Positions 32,546-44,201 of a DNA stretch of 64,000 nt are shown one piece after another; position 1 is the stretch's first letter, and each line of letters opens with the position of its first letter. The DNA is from Clostridiales bacterium (lineage in GTDB: Bacteria > Bacillota > Clostridia > Christensenellales > Aristaeellaceae). The translations under genes were made by a program, and so were the position numbers. The notes under the pieces were generated by a model. It saw only the letters and a list, made by a program, of their open reading frames with translations. It had not been told where the DNA came from and searched no databases. Location of the stretch: assembly GCA_004557905.1 (NCBI GenBank), contig SFFH01000008.1, forward strand, positions 1 through 64,000, given 5' to 3'.

Positions 32546-33453
32546 TCAACGCTCCTCGCGGAAATACGCCAGTCCAAGGCTGGCCGGCGGTTGATCCTCG
32601 CGCTTCTTGCGAAGGGAGATCACAATCAGTACAGCGATGGTGACGAGATAGGGAACCATCTGAATGAGATCGGTGACATAGCCCGGCACGCTGAAGCCGA
32701 TCAGCGTCGGCAGGAACTGATACAGCCAGTAGAGCATGCCGAAGAGATAGGAGCCCCAGATCGCATTGAGCGGCTTCCAGGTTGTGAAGATGACCAGTGC
32801 CACGGCCAGCCAGCCCAGCGCTTCAATCTGGCCCGTAGTCGCCCAGATGCCCTGGTTGTAATCCAGCACATAGTACAGACCGCCGAGGCCGGAAATGCCT
32901 GCGCCCAGGCAGGTCGCCAGATACTTGTAGCGCGTGACGCTGATGCCTGCCGCGTCAGCAGTCGCCGGGTTTTCGCCGATGGCACGCAGGTTGAGGCCGG
33001 TGCGCGTATGGCTGAGCACATGGTGCAGGATGATGGCCAGGATGACGGCCGCGTACACCATAAAGCCGTAGCCGAAGACCGTCTGGCCGATCATGCCCAT
33101 TCTGGAGAGCACCGGGAGCTTGGTCTGGAAGGTCTTGTAGACCAGGCTCTGCGTGGCCGTACGGCCGTCCAGAATGAACACGCCGAAGAAGTTGGCCACG
33201 CCCATGCCAAACGTCGTCAGCGCGAGGCCGGTGACGTTCTGATTGGCGCGCAGGCTAATGGTCAGGAAGCTGTAAATCAGGCCTCGTACAGGTAGGCGCT
33301 GGCAAAGCCCGCAAAGCCTCCCAGATACATGATGCCCGGAACGCCCAGGTTCAGGTTGCCGGATTTCTCAGTGATGATCTCGCCCAGCGCGCCGTACATG
33401 ATGATCGTGCCAAAGGGGATCGCGCGAAGGATCCATGCGATTAACGTATCCAT
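32546..33453 (-). pseudogene. BMP-type nucleoside ABC permease (YufQ/NupQ-like), frameshifted
   Basis: The second permease of a nucleoside ABC importer is split into two frames. Frame one begins at ATG 33453, whose TG overlaps the stop of the upstream permease gene, and reads 58 codons (TEKSGNLNLGVPGIMYLGG ... YLYEA) to a TGA at 33279-33277. The next frame resumes at about 33280 (LIYSFLTISLRANQNVTGL) and runs to 32546 with the rest of the protein (GENPATADAAGISV ... ). Compared with the family, about 20-25 codons between GGFAGF and LIYSFL also seem missing. A frame-disrupting deletion, or an assembly error, best explains this; the longest intact frame starts at 33205 with no ribosome site. 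Confidence 0.82.
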
Positions 33454-34558
33454 CAGGCCGCCTCCTTGCTCAACGTCTCATGTCTGCCGGTACGGAAGAT
33501 CGGTTTGTAATTGATGAAGAATTCGCTGCCCAGAATGAAGAAGAGGATGATGCCCGCGATGATGTCGGAGGCAAAGTCGTTGAGGTTGTACGCGGAGGCG
33601 ATTTCGCCCGCGCCCTTCTCCAGGAAGATGAGCAGGAAGGAAATGAGCGCCATGTAAAACGTGTTGAACTTGGCCAGCCAGGCGACGATGATGGCCGTGA
33701 AGCCGTTGCCGCCGGCGGTGGTGGTGGAGATCGTCTGGTCGCGTCCGCCGACGATCAGGAAACCCGTCAGGCCGCACAGCGCGCCGGAGAGGATCATCGT
33801 GCGGATGATCACCTTGCCGACGTTGATGCCGGCATAGCGCGCGGTGTTCTCGCTCTCGCCGACGACGGCGATTTCGTAGCCCTGCTTGGAGTAGCGCAGA
33901 TAGCAGTACATGAGAACGACCAGCAGCGCAGCGACGATCAGGTTGATGTTGTAGCGCTGACCGAACAGCTGCGGGAACCAGCCGGCCTTGCTCTTCATGT
34001 TCAGCTTGCCCAGGCCGGACGCCTGACCGCGCCAAATGTTCACGCAGCAGGCGACGAGCTGGATGGCGACGTAATTCATCATCAGGGTGAACAGCGTCTC
34101 GTTGGTACCCAGACGCGCCTTGAACCAGCCGGGGATGAAGCCCCACATCGCGCCGGCGAATACGGCCGCCACAAGCATGGCGGCATAGAGGACGGGACCC
34201 GGCACCTTGCCTCCGTAATAGACCATGACGGCAGCGGTAGCCAGCGCGCCCATGAGCACCTGTCCCTCTGCGCCGATATTCCAGAAGCGCATCTTGAACG
34301 CGGGCGCCAGCGCAATGCCGATCAGCAGCAGGGAAGCGAGATCGCGCATCGCCCAGGAGAAGCGCATCGGGGTGGAGAACGTGCCCTTGAACATCGTCGT
34401 ATAGACGGAAAGCGGGTTCAGTCCGGTAACGAAATAGATGAACAGCGCGTCGACAATCAGCGCCAGCAGCACAGCGACGAAACGCACGAACAGCTTGAGC
34501 CTGAACGGGGATTCGCCGCGCTTGACGACGCGCATCAGCGGTTCATGATTGCCAGCCA

Positions 34559-34559
<1 letters not shown>
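33453..34559 (-). CDS. Nucleoside ABC transporter permease (YufP/NupP-like)
   Basis: A 368-residue inner membrane permease of the branched-chain/nucleoside (BMP-linked) family. It has an N-terminal cytoplasmic stretch, about nine hydrophobic segments, and family motifs WAMRDLASLLLIGIALAPAFKMRFWNIGAEGQ and EIAVVGESENTARYAGINVGKV. Its ATG overlaps the stop of the ATPase gene (TGATG), and its own stop overlaps the start of the next permease in the same way, so the three were co-translated. An upstream extension to 34688 lies inside the ATPase gene and is not used. Confidence 0.92.
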
Positions 34560-36106
<1,547 letters not shown>

Positions 36107-36127
36107 GTGAAACCGGTCACTCCTTCT

Positions 36128-36214
36128 GCGGGCTGTGCCCGCTCCCACTTCCGAACAGCCTATGCAATGACGCTGTTCGGTGCTCGTTGTACGATGATTT
36201 CCGCAATTCTGCAT
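36128..36214. repeat. Dispersed structured repeat, copy 1
   Basis: About 85 bases matching a second copy at 40201-40285. It begins GCGGGCTGTGCCCGC (a hairpin with 6-base arms), then TCCCACTTCCGAACAGC, then a hairpin CGAACAGC / GCTGTTCG (36152-36178), and ends GCAATTC. It lies between the ATPase gene and the BMP terminator. It is not annotated by any family I recognise. Confidence 0.7.
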
Positions 36215-36232
36215 TCGACAGGAAAACAGGGA

Positions 36233-36263
36233 AAAGGGAAGCGGTTTATGCTTCCCTTTTCGG
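36233..36263 (-). terminator. Intrinsic terminator after BMP gene
   Basis: AAAAGGGAAGC and GCTTCCCTTTT form an 11-base stem with a seven-base loop; on the minus strand CCCTGTTTTC follows. Partial read-through would set the ratio of binding protein to transporter. Confidence 0.8.
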
Positions 36264-36279
36264 ATTGTCGTTTTGCGAA

Positions 36280-37515
36280 TTACTTGATTTCGGTGATGCC
36301 GTCAATGCGCAGGGCGAAGTACGGCGCGCTGCGGAAGGTGGACTCTTCAAAGGCGCCGTCAACGATCGCCTCGTAGGTCTCGCCCTCATAGGCAACGGTC
36401 ATGGTCGCCCAATCCATGATGGTCATGTCAACCGGAGCGGAGGTGAGGGTCGCGCCGTCCACGGTGAAGGTGGAGGCATCGAAGACCTTCAGGCTGCCGT
36501 CCTTAATCGCGGCGATCACCTCGGCGACCTTCTCAGCCGTGCCGGCGGCGCAGGAAGAGCCCAGCTCGGTAATCGCGACGGCGTCGGTGTCAAAGCCCTC
36601 AGCCCAGTCAGCGGCGATCTCCTCGCCGTTCTGCATCTTGGTGAACAGCTCGGTGTAGAACACGGACCACTCGTTGGTCGGGGAGGTCAGCGCGGCGGTC
36701 GGCGCGGTCGGCAGCATGTCGACGTTGTAGCCGACGGAGTAGCAGACGTTGCCCGCATCCAGCAGCTTCTGGGTCGCAGCAGGGGCGCCGGTGGAGTCGG
36801 CGTGCTGACCAATGATCACGCAGCCCTTGGCGATGAGCGCCTCGGCAGCAGCGGCTTCCTTGTCGATATCAAACCAGGAGTTCGTGTAGTTGACTTCCAT
36901 CGCGACGTTCGGCACGATGGATCGCAGGCCCAGGAAGAAGGCGGTGTAGCCGGAGACGACCTCGGCGTAGTCAAACGCGCCGACATAGCCGATCTTCACG
37001 TTGCCGTCCGCATCGAAGGAGTTCGGCTGCTTCTCCGGAGAGAGCGCGCCGGTTTCCAGGAGCTCGGCGAGCTTCATGCCGGCCACGACGCCGGAAACAT
37101 AGCGGGCCTCGTACACCTTGGTGAACGCGTTCTTGAAATTGTCAAGGCCGGTCAGCGCGGCGAAGTCGCCGGTCATGGCCACGAAGGTCACGTCCGGATA
37201 CTCTTCCGCGGCGAGGACCATGTAGGTCTGATGGCCGTAGGAGTTGGAGATGATCAGGTTGCAGCCCTGGCCGATGCAGTCAAGCGCAGCGTCGTAGCAG
37301 GTCTGATCCTCGGGCGTCTTGTACTTCCAGATGATCTGGCTGTCGGCAAGGCCGAGGTTCGCAGCGGCGGCCTTGATGCCGTTCATGTGAGCGAGGGTGT
37401 AGCCTTCGGTTTCGTCGCCAACCAGGATGACGCCAACCTTCAGATCGGCAGCCAGCGCAGAGCAGGCAAACAGACACAGCACGCAGGCCAGCACCAGAGC
37501 GGTAAACTTCTTCAT
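36280..37515 (-). CDS. BMP/PnrA-family nucleoside-binding protein
   Basis: A 411-residue secreted substrate-binding protein (BMP family) of the nucleoside ABC importer. An N-terminal signal sequence (MKKFTALVLACVLCLFACSALAA) precedes ADLKVGVILVGDETEGYT; typical family parts are NLIISNSYGH, VTFVAMTGDF and KIGYVGAF. The cleavage could be by signal peptidase I after ALA, or at the weak lipobox LFAC, so lipidation is undecided. GGAGGAG precedes ATG 37515. The dominance of this gene's own promoter fits high expression of a binding protein. Confidence 0.92.
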   Translation of the reverse strand: MKKFTALVLACVLCLFACSALAADLKVGVILVGDETEGYTLAHMNGIKAAAANLGLADSQIIWKYKTPEDQTCYDAALDCIGQGCNLIISNSYGHQTYMVLAAEEYPDVTFVAMTGDFAALTGLDNFKNAFTKVYEARYVSGVVAGMKLAELLETGALSPEKQPNSFDADGNVKIGYVGAFDYAEVVSGYTAFFLGLRSIVPNVAMEVNYTNSWFDIDKEAAAAEALIAKGCVIIGQHADSTGAPAATQKLLDAGNVCYSVGYNVDMLPTAPTAALTSPTNEWSVFYTELFTKMQNGEEIAADWAEGFDTDAVAITELGSSCAAGTAEKVAEVIAAIKDGSLKVFDASTFTVDGATLTSAPVDMTIMDWATMTVAYEGETYEAIVDGAFEESTFRSAPYFALRIDGITEIK

Positions 37516-37567
37516 TGGTTTCTCCTCCTTGTGATGATGCAACACAGTGAATCAGAAGACAGTGATC

Positions 37568-37596
37568 ATCATACAACAAACTTCTGCCCTTGTAAA
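37568..37596 (-). promoter_or_regulatory. Sigma-A type promoter for BMP operon
   Basis: On the minus strand TTTACA (37596-37591), 17-base spacer, TATGAT (37573-37568). The leader is only about 45 bases, so no purine riboswitch is present. Confidence 0.8.
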
Positions 37597-37690
37597 GTGC
37601 GAATGCACGAAAATGGGGCGAATCTGCGAACTTCACAAAGAATTTGTTCAAAAATGTTCGGCTATCCTAAAGGTTTGGGAAGAATAACCG

Positions 37691-38059
37691 TCAGCGAACC
37701 GGAATGATCTCAAGCCAATAACCATCCGGATCCGTGATGAAGTAGATGCCCATCGCTTCATTTTCATAGCAGATGCAGCCCATCTCCTTGTGCAGCGCGT
37801 GCGCGGCCTCAAAGTCACTGGCGCGGAAGGCGAGGTGGAATTCGCATTCGCCGAGGTTGTATTTCTGGGGATGATCGCGCAGCCACGTCAGCTCCAGCTC
37901 GAAATCAGAGGTTTCACCTTTGAGGAAGGCGATGATGAAAGAGCCGTCAGCCGCGGTCTTGCGGCGCACTTCCTTCAGGCCCAGCGCCTTGTCGTAAAAG
38001 GCGATCGACGCGTCCAGGTCGCTGACGTTGTAGTTCTCGTGGATCATGGTGAAATTCAT
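37691..38059 (-). CDS. VOC superfamily glyoxalase I-like protein
   Basis: A 122-residue VOC protein with two beta-alpha-beta-beta-beta modules. The first metal ligand set is in MIHENYNVSDLDASIAFYDKALGLKE (His7-type ligand) and the C-terminal YFITDPDGYWLEIIP carries the typical Glu ligand. DFELELTWL and EFHLAF give the other two. This is the pattern of lactoylglutathione lyase (methylglyoxal detoxification), with a bacillithiol or other thiol adduct possible in Bacillota. AAAGGGG precedes ATG 38059. Confidence 0.88.
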   Translation of the reverse strand: MNFTMIHENYNVSDLDASIAFYDKALGLKEVRRKTAADGSFIIAFLKGETSDFELELTWLRDHPQKYNLGECEFHLAFRASDFEAAHALHKEMGCICYENEAMGIYFITDPDGYWLEIIPVR

Positions 38060-38129
38060 GTTGTGCAGCCCCTTTCTTTCCAATTCAAGGAATCCGATAT
38101 GAAATCAGTATACCACAGACAATCGGTGA

Positions 38130-38158
38130 TTTACAAACCATTTAAGATGTGCTATATT
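38130..38158 (+). promoter_or_regulatory. Sigma-A type promoter for MATE gene
   Basis: TTTACA (38130-38135), 17-base spacer, TATATT (38153-38158). On the other strand an extended -10 TGGTATACT (38116-38108) may serve the VOC gene. Confidence 0.75.
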
Positions 38159-38197
38159 AAATCTCACGCATATTTTCGCGAAAGAGGAGGGACAAGG

Positions 38198-39604
38198 ATG
38201 TCTCAGGGGAAACTTGGCGCGCGTCTGCGGCGCGCGCTTATCGGTGACCGCGCGTTTTACAGCGCGATGATCGCCATCGTCGTGCCGATCATCATTCAGA
38301 ATACCGTCTCCAACGTGGTCAGCCTGCTGGACAACGTCATGGTGGGCCGCGTAGGCACGCTTGAGATGTCCGCGGTGGCTATTGTCAACCAGCTTCTCTT
38401 CATCTTTAATCTCTGTATCTTCGGCGGTCTGGCGGGGGCGGGCATCTTTGCCACGCAGTTTGCCGGGGCGAAGGACGACGAGGGCGTCAGGCACTGCTTC
38501 CGCATCAAGTGGCTGATTGCCATCATGATGCTCGTGTTCGCATTCTCGGTGTTCCTGCTGCTCCCCGAGCAGCTGATCGGTCTGTATCTGGCCGAGGGAA
38601 CCGATCCGACGGACATGGCGCGCACGATGGGCTTTGGCAAGGATTACCTGCTGGTCATGCTGCTGGGTCTTCTGCCGTTCGCGGTTTCGCAGATCTACGC
38701 GAGCACGCTGCGCGAGGTGGGCGAGACGCGCCTGCCGATGCTCGCCAGCATTGCGGCCATTCTGGTCAATCTGGTGTTCAACTATCTGCTGATCTTCGGC
38801 AAGCTCGGCTTTCCGCGGCTGGGCGTCACCGGCGCGGCGATTGCGACGGTCTTCTCCCGCTATGTCGAGATGGCGATCATCATGATCTACACCCATCTGC
38901 GAAGCGACGTATTTCCGTTTATCCGCGGCGCGTACCGCAGCGCGTATGTGCCCGCCAGGCTGATGCGCCGCGTCCTGAAACGCGGCATGCCGCTGCTGGT
39001 CAACGAGTTCTTCTGGTCCTCGGGCATGGCGGTGCTGCTGCAGTGCATCTCCGTGCGCGGTCTGGACGCCGTGGCGGCGTACAACATCACCTCGACCGTC
39101 AGCAACCTGTTCAAGGTCGTCTTCCTGTCCATGGGCAATGCGGTAGCGATCATGGTCGGTCAGGCGCTGGGCGCCAACCGGATCGACGAAGCAAAGGACA
39201 CCGCATGGAAGCTCATGGCTGCTGCGGTGGCGTCCAACCTGGTGATGAGCACGTTGCTCTTTGCGCTTTCCCCGGTCATTCCGCAGATCTACAACACAGA
39301 GCCGCACGTCCGCGAGATCGCCACAAAGCTGCTCTGGGTCGTCGCTCTGATGATGCCGATGTACTCCATGGCGCATTGCTGCTATTTCACGCTGCGCTCC
39401 GGCGGCAGGACCATTATCACGTTCTTCTTTGACAGCGGCTTTACCTGGGCTGTATGCGTGCCGGTGGCCTACGTGCTGGCAAACCTGACCCAGCTGCCCG
39501 TCGTGCCGATGTATCTGGCGGTGCAGTCCCTGGAGATGATTAAGGTGATCATCGGCGTCATTCTGGTACACAAGGGCGTCTGGGTGCGCAACATCATCGA
39601 GTAA
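38198..39604 (+). CDS. MATE family efflux protein
   Basis: A 468-residue membrane transporter with twelve predicted helices, cation-coupled drug/organic cation export. Start AMIAIVVPIIIQNTVSNVVSLLDNVMVGRVG and SAVAIVNQLLFIFN are typical of the NorM/DinF-like family, as are the second-half repeats GMPLLVNEFFWSSGMA. AGAGGAGG lies upstream of the ATG; the frame extends far upstream but those bases precede the promoter. A GNAT gene follows 21 bases later, likely in one operon. Confidence 0.93.
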   Translation: MSQGKLGARLRRALIGDRAFYSAMIAIVVPIIIQNTVSNVVSLLDNVMVGRVGTLEMSAVAIVNQLLFIFNLCIFGGLAGAGIFATQFAGAKDDEGVRHCFRIKWLIAIMMLVFAFSVFLLLPEQLIGLYLAEGTDPTDMARTMGFGKDYLLVMLLGLLPFAVSQIYASTLREVGETRLPMLASIAAILVNLVFNYLLIFGKLGFPRLGVTGAAIATVFSRYVEMAIIMIYTHLRSDVFPFIRGAYRSAYVPARLMRRVLKRGMPLLVNEFFWSSGMAVLLQCISVRGLDAVAAYNITSTVSNLFKVVFLSMGNAVAIMVGQALGANRIDEAKDTAWKLMAAAVASNLVMSTLLFALSPVIPQIYNTEPHVREIATKLLWVVALMMPMYSMAHCCYFTLRSGGRTIITFFFDSGFTWAVCVPVAYVLANLTQLPVVPMYLAVQSLEMIKVIIGVILVHKGVWVRNIIE

Positions 39605-39625
39605 ATCCTGAGCGGAGGGAACGGC

Positions 39626-40198
39626 GTGCTGATCCTCAAGACCATGGACGACGCGCAGGCCAGCGTGCTGTACGAGACCTGCATGCGGCGGGATTTCCCG
39701 CCCAGCGAGCTCAAGTCGCTTTCTGCGATCCTGAAGATGAAACGCAGGGGCCTGTATAACGTGCTGGGCGCCTATCAGACGGACGGCACGCTTGCCGCGT
39801 ATGCGCTGCTGTACCATCCAGCAAGCGAGCGCGTCGCCCTGCTGGATTACCTGGCTGTGGAACCGACTTTACGACATGCGGGTGTGGGCAGCATGCTGCT
39901 AGCGCAGCTGCGCGCGCACTATGCCGACGCAGCCGATGTGCTGCTCATCGAATGCGAGCGGCCCAAGGCCGCGCCGGATGAGACGCTGGCGCGCGAGCGG
40001 ATTCGTTTCTACACGCAGGCCGGCGCGCAGCTGACCAGCGTCCGCATCTGGCTGTTTGATGTGGAATACAGCATCCTCGTGCTGCCGTGCGGTGAGCGGA
40101 TTCCAGCATGCGATTGGGCGGAGCAGATGCTCTCGCTCTACCGGCAGATGCTCCCCAAGCCGCTGTTTGAGCAGAATGTGAGGCTGATTCGTGCATGA
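39626..40198 (+). CDS. GNAT family N-acetyltransferase
   Basis: A 190-residue acetyltransferase. The GNAT core is visible as LLDYLAVEPTLRHAGVGSMLLAQLRAHY, in which the acetyl-CoA loop reads RHAGVG; flanking strands AAYALLYHPA and LLIECERP match. The last 40 residues form an additional helical region. GTG 39626 has GGAGGG upstream. The substrate is unknown. It lies after the MATE gene and before a repeat element and a shared terminator. Confidence 0.82.
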   Translation: MLILKTMDDAQASVLYETCMRRDFPPSELKSLSAILKMKRRGLYNVLGAYQTDGTLAAYALLYHPASERVALLDYLAVEPTLRHAGVGSMLLAQLRAHYADAADVLLIECERPKAAPDETLARERIRFYTQAGAQLTSVRIWLFDVEYSILVLPCGERIPACDWAEQMLSLYRQMLPKPLFEQNVRLIRA

Positions 40199-40200
40199 CA

Positions 40201-40285
40201 GCGGGCCGTGCCGCTCCCATTTCCGAACAGCTTTGCTCAAACATGCCGTTGTTTGCTCGCTGTTCAGCTTCGTGCAATTCCAAGC
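40201..40285. repeat. Dispersed structured repeat, copy 2
   Basis: Second copy of the element at 36128-36214. It begins GCGGGCCGTGCCGCTCCC, keeps ATTTCCGAACAGC, continues into an imperfect hairpin GAACAGC...GCTGTTC (40223-40266) with an inner AAACA/TTGTTT part, and ends GCAATTC. It lies in the gap between the GNAT gene and the clpB terminator. Confidence 0.7.
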
Positions 40286-40292
40286 ATACAGA

Positions 40293-40330
40293 GAAGAGGG
40301 AACAGACCGATGGTCTGCTCCCTCTTTTGC
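40293..40330. terminator. Intrinsic terminator shared by GNAT and clpB ends
   Basis: AAGAGGGAACAGACC and GGTCTGCTCCCTCTT form a long stem around GAT, followed by TTTGCTT on the plus strand and by an A/T-rich tract on the minus strand. Confidence 0.85.
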
Positions 40331-40336
40331 TTGTAT

Positions 40337-42949
<2,613 letters not shown>

Positions 42950-42973
42950 CCAAATCATCCTCCTTTATGTTCA

Positions 42974-42989
42974 GGACGGCAAGCCGTCC
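42974..42989 (-). promoter_or_regulatory. Short hairpin in clpB leader
   Basis: GGACGGC and GCCGTCC form a perfect 7-base-arm hairpin with a two-base loop, just before the ribosome site of clpB. Confidence 0.5.
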
Positions 42990-43025
42990 GATGAACGCTA
43001 ACGTTTTACTTTGTCTTTTGACGCT

Positions 43026-43058
43026 GTCAGTATACCACGGTCAGTAAAAGTCAGTAAA
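43026..43058 (-). promoter_or_regulatory. clpB promoter with overlapping direct repeats
   Basis: On the minus strand TTTACT (43058-43053), 18-base spacer, TGG-TATACT (43034-43029). On the plus strand GTCAGTA occurs at 43026-43032, 43040-43046 and 43050-43056; the last two form GGTCAGT-AAA-AGTCAGT, close to the CtsR layout of tandem RGTCAAA heptads separated by three bases. Confidence 0.65.
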
Positions 43059-43106
43059 GATCAAATTTGGAGAATTATCGGATAATAAATGTACAAATTA
43101 AACAAA

Positions 43107-44201
43107 TCAAGGTCGACGCCATCCGTCGGCAAACTCGGCCGTCGTCTCAATTCGCCAGAAGGGCGCCCAATCGCTGCGGGAGATCGCGGAGAGGCAAGGC
43201 TTGATTTCCGTGACAACGGTTGAAAAGCCGTAGGCAGTGATCGGCTCCGTCATGTACTTGTTTTGATAGGACTGCTCTTCCGCGCCCCAGGAAAAGCCGG
43301 CAATGTACGGCTCGCTCAGAGCAATGTGCAGCGCATCCTGCCAGTCCTGCGCCGGAAAGACGCCATTGCTCCCATGCTGGTGAAACGTTTTGAGAAAATC
43401 GATATATACGGCGTCTTCCTCGATGGGACGGCGGGCTTTGATTTCAAACAGATCGCAGGACGCCTCGACGAGCACGCCGCTGTCGGAGATGATCACATGC
43501 GCACCGGTGGAAAAGCCCTCCCACGCGTCCGGCTCGTCCGCGTAGTGCGCGGGGTAGGAAGGATCGCTCCAGAGCCGCATGCCGCCGACCATCAGGTTGA
43601 AATAAACGGCGGTATACGCCGGCTGCTTCTCCTCATATTTCATCCTGCGCTTCCACTGGGCGCGCGCATTATCGATGAACGTCGATGTATCGGAAAATGC
43701 ATGCTCATAGACGGCAGTCTGTCTCGCCATATACGCGTCGAAATCGTAAGGCCGGCTGACTGAGCGCGGGATGGGGTCGACCGAAACGCCCAGCGCTTCA
43801 AAATAGGCAAGACCAATCCGGACAGCCTGCGTTGCGGCTTCTTCATTCGAGATATCCGCAGCGGCTTCGGCACGCCAGTCGCCGGTAAACATGGCAGTCC
43901 CGCGCGGATTGATGAATTGCCCTTCCATACGCTGACCAGCAGCCCTGAGCGCGGATTGCATCTGCTTCTTACTGACATAGCCCTTCTTGAGCGTCAGAAT
44001 CTCCGCGGGATAGGGCTTTTCGGGCAAAGGGCAATCGACCTTGATGGGCTTTTCGATTCTGTCCGCGCCGAAAACTCCTGTTGCCGTACCACGCACCCAG
44101 TCGCCCTTGATGATCAGTCCGTCAAGCAAGTCACCTTGCGCAAGTGCGGCAGGACAGAGAAGAAGCAGAACAATAAACAGTTTAGCGATGATATGCTTCA
44201 T
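43107..44201 (-). CDS. Secreted protein of unknown function linked to the tethered sigma factor
   Basis: A 364-residue protein starting MKHIIAKLFIVLLLLCPAALAQG, a typical cleavable signal peptide with an ALA-Q site. The mature part has no lipobox, no transmembrane helix and no motif I recognise; a FNLMVGGMRLWSD strand and a TGAHVIISDSGVLVEASC segment occur in the middle, hinting at a beta-rich extracellular fold. GGAGG lies upstream of ATG 44201. The start lies inside the 3' end of the sigma-factor gene (20-base overlap), so the two are translationally coupled and probably act together at the cell surface. Confidence 0.6.
   Translation of the reverse strand: MKHIIAKLFIVLLLLCPAALAQGDLLDGLIIKGDWVRGTATGVFGADRIEKPIKVDCPLPEKPYPAEILTLKKGYVSKKQMQSALRAAGQRMEGQFINPRGTAMFTGDWRAEAAADISNEEAATQAVRIGLAYFEALGVSVDPIPRSVSRPYDFDAYMARQTAVYEHAFSDTSTFIDNARAQWKRRMKYEEKQPAYTAVYFNLMVGGMRLWSDPSYPAHYADEPDAWEGFSTGAHVIISDSGVLVEASCDLFEIKARRPIEEDAVYIDFLKTFHQHGSNGVFPAQDWQDALHIALSEPYIAGFSWGAEEQSYQNKYMTEPITAYGFSTVVTEIKPCLSAISRSDWAPFWRIETTAEFADGWRRP

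Noticed and set aside
36128..36214. Resemblance to 5S rRNA (TCCCA..TCCGAACA) in the dispersed repeat
   Set aside because: Only about 15 bases match the 5S loop region; the flanking helices of 5S rRNA are missing and a different hairpin takes their place.
37516..37600. Purine riboswitch upstream of the BMP nucleoside operon
   Set aside because: The leader is about 45 bases long and lacks the purine-aptamer core.
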